DNA of 64,000 bases from SB25 sp029560875 (lineage in GTDB: Bacteria > Bacteroidota > Bacteroidia > Bacteroidales > Tenuifilaceae): positions 198,106 through 262,105 of the forward strand of contig DAOOPM010000001.1 in NCBI GenBank assembly GCA_035388225.1, written 5' to 3'. The notes below the pieces were generated by a model. It saw only the letters and a program-made list of their open reading frames with translations, was not told the origin of the DNA and made no database searches. A program made the translations under genes and the position numbers. How positions within the stretch are numbered: position 1 is the stretch's first letter; each line of letters begins with the position of its first letter. Shown here piece after piece: positions 15,321 to 24,594 of this stretch.

Positions 15321-16427
15321 CTATTTTGCCAAATGGAATGGTGGCTTAACAATTTTTGCTTTAAGTTTCTTGTCGCGAATACCTATATAAATTTCAGCGC
15401 CATCGTTCCAGAAACCTTTTTTAACGTAGCCCATACCAATACCCTGCTTGCTAATTGGCGACATTGTACCAGAGGTAACCTCTCCAATTTCGTTTCCTTG
15501 AGCATCGTATATTAGGTAATGCTGACGAGGAATCCCCCTATCAATCATTATAAATCCTTTTAGTCTACGCTCAGTGCCTTCGTTCTTATGTTTTTCCCAA
15601 AGTGCGCGGTCGATGAAGTTTTTACCAGGTACAAATTTGGTAATCCATCCTAAACCAGCCTCAATGGCCGATGTTTCATCGTTAATATCGTGTCCATACA
15701 AGCAGAAGCCAACCTCGAGGCGAAGAGTATCACGAGCACCTAAGCCAATAGGCTTAATTCCAAACTCAGCACCTGCCTCAAATACTGCTTTCCATAGCTT
15801 GTCAGCATCCTCGTTTGCACAGTAAATTTCGCAACCACCAGCACCTGTGTAACCAGTAGTAGAAAAAATAACTTCTTTAATACCAGCAAAAGGAATCTTT
15901 TTGAATGTGTAGTACTCCATATCAACCACATTCTCGGAGGTTAACTTCTGCATTGCTTTAAGAGCAAGAGGTCCTTGAACTGCCAGTTGAGCAAACTCAT
16001 CGGAAGCATTGAAGATTTCCTTACCAGGAGTAAAGCCAAACTTCTTACCTTGCTCGCAAATCCAGTTCCAGTCCTTATCAATATTAGCAGCATTGATAAC
16101 CAAGAAGTAGGTTTCGGCATTCACGCGGTAAACCAAAAGGTCGTCAACAATACCGCCTTTTCCGTTAGGAAAACAGCTGTACTGAACTTTACCATCAGTT
16201 AATGCAGAAACATCGTTACTGGTAATAGTTTGAAGGAAATCCAGAGCTTTTGGACCTTTCACCCAAACCTCGCCCATGTGCGATACATCAAAAACGCCCA
16301 CTTTCTCTCTTACTGTAATGTGCTCGTCGTTAATACCACTGTACTCAATAGGCATATTATAGCCAGCAAACTCGGCCATACGTGCGCCCAAATCGATGTG
16401 GTACTTTGTAAATGCTGTATTTTTCAT
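15321..16427 (-). CDS. gcvT: Glycine cleavage system aminomethyltransferase (T protein)
   Basis: This enzyme transfers the methylene group from the lipoyl arm of H protein to tetrahydrofolate, releasing ammonia. The 368-residue protein is complete, with the N-terminal folate domain (MAEFAGYNMPIEYSG, VFDVSHMGEVWVKGP), the conserved Asp region LGARDTLRLEVGFCLYG and the C-terminal barrel (EIGEVTSGTMSPI). The ATG at 16427 is chosen. An earlier one at 16451 would lie only about 7 nt from the transcription start implied by the promoter box. Genes for P, H and L proteins are not in the window. Confidence 0.96.
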   Translation of the reverse strand: MKNTAFTKYHIDLGARMAEFAGYNMPIEYSGINDEHITVREKVGVFDVSHMGEVWVKGPKALDFLQTITSNDVSALTDGKVQYSCFPNGKGGIVDDLLVYRVNAETYFLVINAANIDKDWNWICEQGKKFGFTPGKEIFNASDEFAQLAVQGPLALKAMQKLTSENVVDMEYYTFKKIPFAGIKEVIFSTTGYTGAGGCEIYCANEDADKLWKAVFEAGAEFGIKPIGLGARDTLRLEVGFCLYGHDINDETSAIEAGLGWITKFVPGKNFIDRALWEKHKNEGTERRLKGFIMIDRGIPRQHYLIYDAQGNEIGEVTSGTMSPISKQGIGMGYVKKGFWNDGAEIYIGIRDKKLKAKIVKPPFHLAK

Positions 16428-16464
16428 TGTAGAATAGTATGAGTTGAACATATAAAGATTTATG

Positions 16465-16472
16465 CAAAACTA
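16465..16472 (-). promoter_or_regulatory. Promoter -7 box TAGTTTTG for gcvT
   Basis: The plus strand reads CAAAACTA. It lies about 38 nt before the chosen gcvT start, in the divergent region shared with the Hpt gene. Confidence 0.5.
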
Positions 16473-16680
16473 GTGTTTTTATTTACAGGTTATAATTTAC
16501 ACTCCGAATTGTTTCAAACGATTGATGTGTTTTTGAACATTGTTCAGGTGTCAACTATCAGATTTATTGATTTTTCAATAACCTCAAAATATCAACCTCC
16601 TAAAATCCTAGAGTCTAAAACAATACAATTTTGCAGAAAAGAATTATGAATCATTTTAAACAACTCCAACTATTTTTTCC

Positions 16681-16688
16681 TATATTTG
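16681..16688 (+). promoter_or_regulatory. Promoter -7 box TATATTTG for Hpt-STAS unit
   Basis: It matches TAnnTTTG and lies 29 nt before the Hpt ATG. Confidence 0.55.
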
Positions 16689-16717
16689 GTTAGATTAAAT
16701 TATTTGATTTAACTTAG

Positions 16718-17095
16718 ATGACAGGAATTCAAAACACTGCTATGAGCGGTTATAAACACGTAAATCTTGAGGTTCTTAAGGAAATTTCCGAAGGCAGTAA
16801 CGATTTAATGCGTGACCTTATCTTCCTTTTTATCAGTCAGATTCCAGTCTTCTCAGAGCAGCTGGATTACTACTACAAAAACGAGGACTATATATCGCTT
16901 GGCAAGTTGGCTCATAAAATAAAAAGTTCAGTATCGATGATGGGAATCAGCGAATTATCATCGGATATGAAAAAACTTGAACAGCTGGCACAGGCAAAAA
17001 AGGATACCCAAAAGTATCCTGAGTTTATTGAGCGTTTTAAACGAATTTCCACCGAAGCTGTTAGTGAATTAAATGATATACTTCAATGTATTTAA
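16718..17095 (+). CDS. Hpt (histidine phosphotransfer) domain protein
   Basis: A stand-alone phosphotransfer protein of 125 residues. The phosphorylatable residue is His66 in LGKLAHKIKSSVSMMG, which has the HxxKS pattern of Hpt four-helix domains. Such proteins relay phosphate from a hybrid kinase to a response regulator. The next gene, 18 nt downstream, encodes a STAS protein and the two are probably co-transcribed. No hybrid kinase or receiver gene is adjacent, so the partner lies elsewhere. Confidence 0.88.
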   Translation: MTGIQNTAMSGYKHVNLEVLKEISEGSNDLMRDLIFLFISQIPVFSEQLDYYYKNEDYISLGKLAHKIKSSVSMMGISELSSDMKKLEQLAQAKKDTQKYPEFIERFKRISTEAVSELNDILQCI

Positions 17096-17113
17096 CCATA
17101 AAAAATTGACCAT

Positions 17114-17446
17114 ATGATAAACTTTGAAAAAATTGGTGATGTAATGGTAATATCTTTCAGCAACGATAACAAGCTGAACGTTACTGTAACCCAAAAAATC
17201 AAAACCGAGATTATTAAGTTGATTACTCCAAATTCCAAGGTTACTCTTAATTTGAATGGAATTAATTACATTGATAGTACTGGATTTGGTATGTTATTAT
17301 CGGTTCTTAGACATTGCAAGAACAACAATTCGGGGCTAAAACTTTGCAACATAACCCCTGAGGTAATGGAGCTAATTAAACTGCTTCAACTTCAAAGCGT
17401 TTTCGATATTCGCGAAAGCGTTGACGACTGCTTAAAGAGTTTCTAG
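17114..17446 (+). CDS. STAS domain anti-sigma factor antagonist
   Basis: This 110-residue single STAS domain resembles SpoIIAA/RsbV antagonists, which bind an anti-sigma kinase and are switched off by serine phosphorylation. The likely phosphorylation site is Ser55 in NYIDSTGFGMLLSV. It pairs with the Hpt gene in one transcript, an unusual mix of His-Asp phosphorelay and partner-switching parts. Two SpoIIAB-like ATPases are encoded in the hydrogenase regulatory operon, but no link to them can be shown here. A terminator follows 20 nt downstream. Confidence 0.88.
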   Translation: MINFEKIGDVMVISFSNDNKLNVTVTQKIKTEIIKLITPNSKVTLNLNGINYIDSTGFGMLLSVLRHCKNNNSGLKLCNITPEVMELIKLLQLQSVFDIRESVDDCLKSF

Positions 17447-17466
17447 TATAGCAAGATATGATAACT

Positions 17467-17499
17467 CGAGGGTCTTCGGATTACGGAGACCCTCGTTTT
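17467..17499 (+). terminator. Terminator after STAS gene
   Basis: Perfect arms CGAGGGTCT (17467-17475) and AGACCCTCG (17487-17495) with an 11-nt loop, followed by TTTT. Confidence 0.8.
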
Positions 17500-17560
17500 G
17501 CTCTATGTTAAACCATTTAAACCAACAAGTATCTATTACCTGTAACCAAACCATAAACCA

Positions 17561-20164
17561 ATGAAATACAGAGTCTTTATTGGGATTATTGTTCTCGCAC
17601 TTATTCCTTTAGTATCAAATTCGCAAATTCCAGAACCCGAGAAATTCTTTGGGTTTAAGCCTGGAGCCGATTATCAACTAATCAACTACGAAAAATTGGT
17701 TGATTACCTCAACCTAGTTGACAAAAGTAGCGATATGGTTAGAATGGTTGAAATTGGAATATCGCCAATGGGCAAACCCATATATTCACTATTTATTTCG
17801 TCGGAGGAAAATATCAAAAACCTAGATAAACTGGGTGAAATAAACAAAAAACTTGCTCTCGACTACACATTATCGGACTTAGAGCAAGCGGAACTGGTTA
17901 AAACCGGAAAAGTTTTTGCCTTAGTAACCCTGTCGATGCATTCCTCGGAGGTTGGGCCAACCCAAGCACTACCCTTAATCGTTAATCAACTTATTACCGA
18001 TAAATCCGAAACAACCAGAAAGATTCTAAACGATGTAGTTTATATGGCTGTCCCTTGCCATAATCCTGATGGTATGAATATGGTTGTAGATTATTTCTAT
18101 AAAACCAAGGGCACAAAATATGAGGGTTCATCGTATCCGGGGCTTTACCATAAGTATATTGGCCACGACAATAACCGCGATTTTGTAACCCTAACCCAAA
18201 GCGATACAAAGGCAATATCGAGCCTAACCAGCACAGTTTGGTTTCCGCAAGTTATGGTCGAGAAACATCAGATGGGATATACAGGCTCTAGGTACTATGT
18301 ACCACCATTCTACGACCCAATAGCCGAAAATATTGAGCCTGAACTATATGCCTGGACAAGCATTTTTGGTCACAACATGCTGAACGACTTAACAGCACAG
18401 GGCTTTTTGGGTATTAGCCAGAATAACGCTTTCGATAATTACTGGCCGGGCTCTACCGAAACATGTATCTGGAAAAATGTTATTAGCTTTTTAACCGAAG
18501 CTGCAAGCGTAAAATTGGCCAAGCCAATTTATATTGAACCCACAGAGCTCTCGGGCGGAGGAAAAGGTTTACCAGAAAACAAGAAAGCAATCAACAACTT
18601 AGCCCCATGGAATGGTGGCTGGTGGCGACTTTCGGATATTGTAGACTTGGAAGTTGCCTCAACTATGTCGATGCTTAATACTGCATACCTTTACAAGGAT
18701 AAAATCCTTAAGTACCGAAACGATGTTTGTAAACAACAGGTTGAAAAAGGAAAATCGCAAGCCCCATACTACTTCATAATTCCACAAAACCAAACCGATT
18801 TAAGCGAATTGGTTTCGATTGTTGAACTGCTTAAAGAACATGGAGTATGGGTTTGCAAACTAAAATCCAACATCACCTTAAACAATTATAATTATAATGT
18901 AGGCGATATTGTTGTGCCTTTGGCGCAACCCTTCAGGATGTTTGTCAAAGAGGTTCTGGAGGTTCAAAAATACCCCGAACGCAAGATTGTTGCTGGTGGC
19001 GATATTATTACCCCCTACGATATTACAACGTGGTCGTTGCCGCTACACAGAGGCTTAACTTGCCACCAAATAGACACCAGATACCCTGAGTTAGAAAAAG
19101 AAATCGAGCAAATCAACTATAAATACTCACTTGCAAATACTACATCAAACTCTAAGTATGCAATACTATCGTCGAGCAATAATCAATCGTACCAAATAGT
19201 TTTTGAACTTTTGGGCAAAGGAAATACCGTTGAAAGGGCTTTAGAAGATGTAAATATTAATGGAGGTTCAATACCCGCCGGAAGTTTTGTTGTTGAAAAT
19301 AGCAATAAGACAAAGGAAGTATTGAGCAAAGCAATTTTTCCAACTCACAACATAGAATCAACAAGTAATCTGAAACTCTCGGCTGTAAAACTACCACGCA
19401 TTGCACTAATAGACTCGCCAATCCAAAGCACCGATGCGGGTTGGACTCGTTTTGTTTTGGATTCATACGGTGTTAAATATTCAATTCTCACCCCTGCAGA
19501 GTTTGAGAATCTTGATGTTAAAACAAAGTTTGATGTAATTATACTCCCCAACACCAGTGCCTCAATACTTAAGGAGGGTAAGCAAAAAAGGAATAACCTA
19601 TTAATTCCTTCCGATTATCCAACTGAATATACAAAGGGAATGGGCTCAAAGGGAGTTGAGAATATCATTAAATTCATTAACGATGGAGGTATAGCAATCT
19701 CATGGGAAGCATCAACTGAACTATTTGAAGGCACACTATCAATAAATCAACCCAATAGTAAAGAGGAGTTTGTTTTGCCATTCAGGAACGTAGGCGATGC
19801 TATTGAAAAATTAGGAGTTAAATGTCCGGGTTCACTAATACGTATTAAACTAAATAACGAATCACCAATTACTTGGGGACTTGGTAAAGAAATTGGAATA
19901 TTTTACAGAGGTAAACCTGCCTTTACTACTCAAATTCCTAACCTAGATATGGACAGACGTATTATTGGCTACTTTGGCGATGATAATTTACTGATTAGCG
20001 GCTATCTTAAGGGAGAAGAGTTTCTAGCAAAGAAATCGGCCATTGTATGGATACAGAAGGGAAAAGGACAAATCGTGCTTATGGGATTTAGCCCTACATT
20101 TAGAGCATCGGTGCCGGCAACCTATAAAATTCTATTCAACTCAATTTTATTAGAAAACAAATAA
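17561..20164 (+). CDS. Secreted M14 family zinc carboxypeptidase
   Basis: This 867-residue exported metallopeptidase starts with a signal peptide (MKYRVFIGIIVLALIPLVSN). Its M14 domain spans about residues 40-370. Zinc ligands His127 and Glu130 are seen in SMHSSEVGPTQ, followed by HNPDGMN and the substrate-binding NNRDF, with a later His in VEKHQMGYTG likely the third ligand. The C-terminal 450 residues hold a mixed domain that may resemble a class I glutamine amidotransferase-like fold. The gene overlaps no neighbour and is 3 nt from the fucosidase gene, so the two form a catabolic unit for extracellular polymers. Confidence 0.92.
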   Translation: MKYRVFIGIIVLALIPLVSNSQIPEPEKFFGFKPGADYQLINYEKLVDYLNLVDKSSDMVRMVEIGISPMGKPIYSLFISSEENIKNLDKLGEINKKLALDYTLSDLEQAELVKTGKVFALVTLSMHSSEVGPTQALPLIVNQLITDKSETTRKILNDVVYMAVPCHNPDGMNMVVDYFYKTKGTKYEGSSYPGLYHKYIGHDNNRDFVTLTQSDTKAISSLTSTVWFPQVMVEKHQMGYTGSRYYVPPFYDPIAENIEPELYAWTSIFGHNMLNDLTAQGFLGISQNNAFDNYWPGSTETCIWKNVISFLTEAASVKLAKPIYIEPTELSGGGKGLPENKKAINNLAPWNGGWWRLSDIVDLEVASTMSMLNTAYLYKDKILKYRNDVCKQQVEKGKSQAPYYFIIPQNQTDLSELVSIVELLKEHGVWVCKLKSNITLNNYNYNVGDIVVPLAQPFRMFVKEVLEVQKYPERKIVAGGDIITPYDITTWSLPLHRGLTCHQIDTRYPELEKEIEQINYKYSLANTTSNSKYAILSSSNNQSYQIVFELLGKGNTVERALEDVNINGGSIPAGSFVVENSNKTKEVLSKAIFPTHNIESTSNLKLSAVKLPRIALIDSPIQSTDAGWTRFVLDSYGVKYSILTPAEFENLDVKTKFDVIILPNTSASILKEGKQKRNNLLIPSDYPTEYTKGMGSKGVENIIKFINDGGIAISWEASTELFEGTLSINQPNSKEEFVLPFRNVGDAIEKLGVKCPGSLIRIKLNNESPITWGLGKEIGIFYRGKPAFTTQIPNLDMDRRIIGYFGDDNLLISGYLKGEEFLAKKSAIVWIQKGKGQIVLMGFSPTFRASVPATYKILFNSILLENK

Positions 20165-20167
20165 ATA

Positions 20168-21493
20168 ATGACAAGGCTACTCACTCTTAAATTAGCACTA
20201 TTACTCACATTTATAGGAATATTACACGCCAATACTAATGCCCAGGAAATTAACAAAATGGATTGGTTCTCCGATGCCAAACTTGGAATATTCATTCACT
20301 GGGGTATTTACTCACTTGGAAATACATCTGAGTCGTGGGCTTTTCACAACAAAAGAGTAAGCCATACCGATTATATGGCTCAACTTGACAGTTTCACTGC
20401 AAGCAACTATAAACCAATATACTGGGCTGAAATTATTCGTAAAAGCGGTGCTAAATACTCCGTTATTACATCGAAACACCACGATGGTATTGCACTGTGG
20501 GATACAAAGCAGAATAACTTGAGTACAACCCATAAGTCGCCTGCAAAAAGAGATTTACTTACCCCTTTTGTTAATGCTCTTAGAAATAACGATATTAAGG
20601 TTGGTATATACTACTCATTAATAGACTGGACACACCCCGATTATCCAGGATTCCTAAAGGATTCTTCAAAATATAAAATTGAAGATAACCCAGCAAAATG
20701 GCAAAATTTTATAAAATTCTGCCATGGGCAAATTGAGGAACTTTCAGCAGAATTTAACCCTGATTTATTTTGGTTCGATGGCGATTGGGAGCATAGCGCC
20801 GAAGAATGGCAAGCCCCAAAAATTAAGGCAAATATACTAAGCCATAATCCTAACGCAATAATTAATGGCCGCTTACAAGGCTTTGGCGATTACGACACAC
20901 CCGAACAAAACTTCCCAGTAACTCGCCCCAACCTCAAATACTGGGAGTTGTGTATGACCATGAACGATTCCTGGGGTTATCAAAAAAACGACAACAACTA
21001 TAAAACTCCGTACGAGATAATTACCATTTTTGCCGATGCAATAAGTATGGGAGGGAACCTTTTACTCGATATCACCCCAATGCAGGATGGTAGCATTCCA
21101 AAAACGCAAATAGAAACACTGGAGGAAATAGGCAATTGGACAAACAAGCACCAAGAAGCAATATTTGGCACATTAGGTGGAATGCCCCAAGGGCATTTTT
21201 ATGGACCATCAACCATATCGAAGGATTCCACAAGTCTGTACCTCTTTATTCCGGCTAAAATATCGGGAGATATCGTTGTAAAAGGTCTCGATAACTCAAT
21301 AAAATCAATAGTAGTAGTTGGAAATAATACACAACTAAACCATAGGATTGTAGGTAAAATATCATGGAGCCACGTTCCTAGTTTAGTTTACATTGATATC
21401 CCTGAAAATGTCCAGGATAAGTATATGTCGGTTATTAAACTAGAACTTGATAAACCTTTAAAACTCTACAGAGGTAAAGGAGGTTTTAATTAA
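20168..21493 (+). CDS. Alpha-L-fucosidase (GH29)
   Basis: This 441-residue exported glycoside hydrolase removes alpha-L-fucose from glycans with retention of configuration. It has a signal peptide (about residues 1-25, ending NTNAQ). Family 29 hallmarks are WFSDAKLGIFIHWGIYSLG, the SVITSKHHDGIALWDTK loop and LFWFDGDWE, whose first Asp is the likely catalytic nucleophile. A short beta-sandwich-like tail follows the barrel. It begins 3 nt after the M14 peptidase stop. Together they suggest breakdown of fucosylated glycoproteins. No transporter or SusC/D pair is adjacent. Confidence 0.95.
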   Translation: MTRLLTLKLALLLTFIGILHANTNAQEINKMDWFSDAKLGIFIHWGIYSLGNTSESWAFHNKRVSHTDYMAQLDSFTASNYKPIYWAEIIRKSGAKYSVITSKHHDGIALWDTKQNNLSTTHKSPAKRDLLTPFVNALRNNDIKVGIYYSLIDWTHPDYPGFLKDSSKYKIEDNPAKWQNFIKFCHGQIEELSAEFNPDLFWFDGDWEHSAEEWQAPKIKANILSHNPNAIINGRLQGFGDYDTPEQNFPVTRPNLKYWELCMTMNDSWGYQKNDNNYKTPYEIITIFADAISMGGNLLLDITPMQDGSIPKTQIETLEEIGNWTNKHQEAIFGTLGGMPQGHFYGPSTISKDSTSLYLFIPAKISGDIVVKGLDNSIKSIVVVGNNTQLNHRIVGKISWSHVPSLVYIDIPENVQDKYMSVIKLELDKPLKLYRGKGGFN

Positions 21494-21494
21494 C

Positions 21495-21523
21495 AAGAAA
21501 GGGGATTAAAAATCCCCTTTCTT
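21495..21523. terminator. Bidirectional terminator
   Basis: Perfect 13-bp arms AAGAAAGGGGATT and AATCCCCTTTCTT with an AAA loop, between convergent fucosidase and outer membrane barrel genes. Confidence 0.9.
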
Positions 21524-24019
21524 TTATTCCATTCCTTCCATTACATCCTCATTCTCATTTCGTTTCTCTCTTCGCATCTTATAATTATTTATTTTGTAGG
21601 AGAAACCCACAAAAACAACCCGACTATCCCTTCCACTCTCACTATATGAAGTGAACCTTGTATCCCAAGTATTGGATTTATGAGTTTGGGTTTTGAAAAT
21701 ATCACTCACCCTTAGGGTTATTGTCCCCTTGTTGTTTAGCACATTAATTCTAGCACCTAAATCAACCCAGTACATTTCTTTGGTCTCACCTTGTGCTCCA
21801 CCCATCATAAAGAATCCACGACCAGAGCCCCCAGCCGAAATAACCTTAGAACGGTAGTTCCCATTAATTTGAAAGTCGATATTCTTTCCAATAGTGAAAA
21901 ACGAAGTTAATTTTGCAGTCCAAGCAGTACCCTCATCGGCTCCTTGTGAAACATCGCCATGAAGTTTAGTGTAGAAATAACTGTAGTTTGCATTAACTCT
22001 CCACCACTTCGTAAAAGTCTGCGTGATAACTCCTTCCAAACCATAACTTTCGTTTCGCGAAAGATTAATATATGTTGACAGAGTAGGACGAATTGAAACT
22101 GTATCAATTATTGTCATTTTTCTTGAAAAACCATTACGAGTATCTCTATAGTAAACAGATGCGCTAACCTTTGTTTTTTGATAATTTAGATTGTAACTAA
22201 GGTCAACCGATGAGGTAAACTCTGGCTCCAAGTAAGGATTCCCCTTTGACCAATAGTACTTATCCGATGTATTGATAAACGGGTTAAGAATAAAAGCATT
22301 GGGACGGTTTACTCTTCTACTATACGAAACCTGGAAACTATTCTTTTGGTTTGGCTCCCAACGAAGGTGCATACTTGGGAAAAAGTTCAACCTACTTGTA
22401 TCTACCTTCTCACCTGTTGAGCGTTGATCCGAACTTGTTATTTGATTCTCAATTCTAATTCCAACTTGGTAACTAAATTTATTGTCGGCAAAGGTATTGG
22501 AGTAAATTCCATATGCAGAATAAATTTGTTCGCTATATACAAATCTATTTGAACGTTTAGAATCAAAATCCCACTGATTCAAAGGAATATTTAAAGTATC
22601 ATAAACATAATCGGCATCGCTCTTTCGCACCGTACCCTTAAAACCGGTCTCCATACGTCCTCCATTTCCAATTGGTTTTACATAGTCCGTTTGGGCTGTA
22701 AAAGTATTAGACCAACTATCGGTATAAGAACGTTCCTGGGCAATACTTTCAAATATATTACTATTATTTTCTCCATTATTTCTTGAGAAGAACATATCGG
22801 CAGTCCACTCTTGCCCAGGGGTATCAAAGGTTCTTTTAAAATTCAGGGCATATTCCTGTCCAACTCCAGTATTGCTATTATCGCTATTTCTCTCTGAAAT
22901 TGAACTATTCGAATTGAAATTATTACTATCTCTTGATATGGATAAATTATTGTTATCGAATCCACGAACATTAAATGAACCTGTAAAAGATAGAGTCGTT
23001 TTGGAATTAATCGAATAATCTACCCCTCCTCTAAAATTGTTGAATAAGCCATCTCTGAATCCATCCTGATTTTGAATTAGATAAATAGATGAATCAAGTA
23101 CAGTATTTTTATCAACAATAGTTGTTCTATCGCTATTTGAATAACTGTCCATTCTCATCTTTCTAAAATCATAATTAGCAAAGAAGTTAAACTTATTCTG
23201 ACGTACATTCAAATTTACGGAACCATTATATTTATCACCAGTACCAGCCATTAAGCTAACCATTCCATTGTAACCTGCCTCTTTCTTCTTTTTTAGCACA
23301 ATATTGATAATCCCTGAAAGTCCATCTGGATCGTAACGTGCCGAAGGGTTAGTAATTACCTCTACGCTTTGAATCATTTGTGCTGGCAGTTCATCCAAAC
23401 TGGTCAAATTCGATGGGCGACCATCAATTAGAATATTCACATTGGAACTACCCCTTAAGCTAACATTCCCATCGGTATCAACATCCACAGAAGGTACATT
23501 TTGCAGTACATCCAAAGCCGTACCACCCTGGGAAGCTATATCCTTATCAACATTGACAACTTTCTTGTCCAGATTGTGCTGAAGCATTCGTTTTTCACCA
23601 GTAACAACAACCGCCTCAATATCCTGCGATGTAGAAAGCATTCCAATAGAACCGATGTTCACTTGTGGAGTCCGTGGTGAAACCATTATGCCATTTAGCG
23701 TCCGCGTTTTATAACCAATAAATTTTACCTCAACATAAAATCTCCCGGGTGTTAACTTTTCGAGTTTGAAATTACCTTGCGCATCGGTCATTGTTCCTGT
23801 AACCAACGATGAATCGCGCTGACGGTAAAGTGCGATATTCGCAAATTCTACCACCTCCTTCGATAAGGAATCGACAATTTGACCAGTAATGGTTCCGGAG
23901 AAGTTGCTCATATCAATATTAGCACCACCTCTACCCTGCATTCTCTCCTGGGCTGAAACACTTGATATTCCAATATAAAAAAGAGCAGTTACGATAAGAA
24001 AAGAAAATCTTTTTTGCAT
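21524..24019 (-). CDS. Outer membrane beta-barrel, TonB-receptor-like
   Basis: This 831-residue outer membrane protein begins with a signal peptide (FLIVTALFYIGISSVSAQ). A CarboxypepD_reg-like domain follows at about 40-130 (GTITGQIVDSLSKEVVEFAN), then a plug domain at about 140-250 (VTGEKRMLQHNLDKKVVNVD, LRGSSNVNILIDGRPS, NPSARYDPDGLSGIINIVL) and a long barrel of aromatic-rich strands. It matches the Bacteroidota OMP_b-brl_3 type rather than SusC: no SusD gene is next to it and the C-terminus ends in an acidic tail. The transported substrate cannot be inferred. Confidence 0.92.
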   Translation of the reverse strand: MQKRFSFLIVTALFYIGISSVSAQERMQGRGGANIDMSNFSGTITGQIVDSLSKEVVEFANIALYRQRDSSLVTGTMTDAQGNFKLEKLTPGRFYVEVKFIGYKTRTLNGIMVSPRTPQVNIGSIGMLSTSQDIEAVVVTGEKRMLQHNLDKKVVNVDKDIASQGGTALDVLQNVPSVDVDTDGNVSLRGSSNVNILIDGRPSNLTSLDELPAQMIQSVEVITNPSARYDPDGLSGIINIVLKKKKEAGYNGMVSLMAGTGDKYNGSVNLNVRQNKFNFFANYDFRKMRMDSYSNSDRTTIVDKNTVLDSSIYLIQNQDGFRDGLFNNFRGGVDYSINSKTTLSFTGSFNVRGFDNNNLSISRDSNNFNSNSSISERNSDNSNTGVGQEYALNFKRTFDTPGQEWTADMFFSRNNGENNSNIFESIAQERSYTDSWSNTFTAQTDYVKPIGNGGRMETGFKGTVRKSDADYVYDTLNIPLNQWDFDSKRSNRFVYSEQIYSAYGIYSNTFADNKFSYQVGIRIENQITSSDQRSTGEKVDTSRLNFFPSMHLRWEPNQKNSFQVSYSRRVNRPNAFILNPFINTSDKYYWSKGNPYLEPEFTSSVDLSYNLNYQKTKVSASVYYRDTRNGFSRKMTIIDTVSIRPTLSTYINLSRNESYGLEGVITQTFTKWWRVNANYSYFYTKLHGDVSQGADEGTAWTAKLTSFFTIGKNIDFQINGNYRSKVISAGGSGRGFFMMGGAQGETKEMYWVDLGARINVLNNKGTITLRVSDIFKTQTHKSNTWDTRFTSYSESGRDSRVVFVGFSYKINNYKMRREKRNENEDVMEGME

Positions 24020-24173
24020 ATTATTTAGTAATTACTTGTTACAACACTTAATTAAACATCAATATGACACCAAGGTTTAATCAAACTTGCGAACCATTAA
24101 AAATATTTTTTTTTGTTAGAGTAAAAGGTAACAAAAACACACAAAAAACGAATAATATAATACCAACCAACAT

Positions 24174-24180
24174 AGGAGGT
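24174..24180 (+). promoter_or_regulatory. Shine-Dalgarno AGGAGGT deciding an internal start
   Basis: AGGAGGT lies 6 nt before the ATG at 24187. The longer frame starting at 24064 has an unlikely N-terminus and no ribosome site. Confidence 0.75.
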
Positions 24181-24186
24181 AAAGCC

Positions 24187-24585
24187 ATGAAAACCGATTT
24201 CTTATGTCCAAAGTGCTCAGGGTATCTGAGTGTTGGCGAAAATGTAATTTTCAATATTAGGAATAGGAATAATGTAGGTGGATTGCTTCTCCTTAGCCCA
24301 ACACTGGGAAATTACACCTATAAGATGCACCCTTCTTACCTAATTGATGCAGGCGAAAGAGTTGATTTTTTCTGCCCAATTTGTCATGCTTCGCTCTCAG
24401 TAAAGGGAGTTGAAAATTTAGCATCGATAATAATGCTTGACCAAAACGGTGCAAAACATCACGTAGTATTCTCAAGCAAAGAGGGTGAGCAATGCACCTA
24501 TAAAATATCTGAGGAGGTGATTGAGAAATTCGGTGCTCATGCCGAGAATTACCTAGATTTTGTTTCGGCAAGCATGCTGAAATAA
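24187..24585 (+). CDS. Small protein with two CxxC zinc knuckles
   Basis: A cytoplasmic protein of 132 residues with LCPKC near the N-terminus (residues 6-10) and FFCPICHASLSV about 50 residues later. The two CxxC pairs are spaced so that they could bind one zinc. The rest is beta-rich with a short helical tail. The start is fixed by a strong Shine-Dalgarno. The family was not recognised; similar small zinc-ribbon proteins occur near regulators. It converges with the LuxR-type response regulator gene with only 9 nt between the stops. Confidence 0.78.
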   Translation: MKTDFLCPKCSGYLSVGENVIFNIRNRNNVGGLLLLSPTLGNYTYKMHPSYLIDAGERVDFFCPICHASLSVKGVENLASIIMLDQNGAKHHVVFSSKEGEQCTYKISEEVIEKFGAHAENYLDFVSASMLK

Positions 24586-24594
24586 AACGAGGGT

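Noticed and set aside
24064..24186. Longer N-terminus of the zinc-knuckle protein
   Set aside because: No ribosome site, unlikely composition, and a strong AGGAGGT directs the start at 24187.
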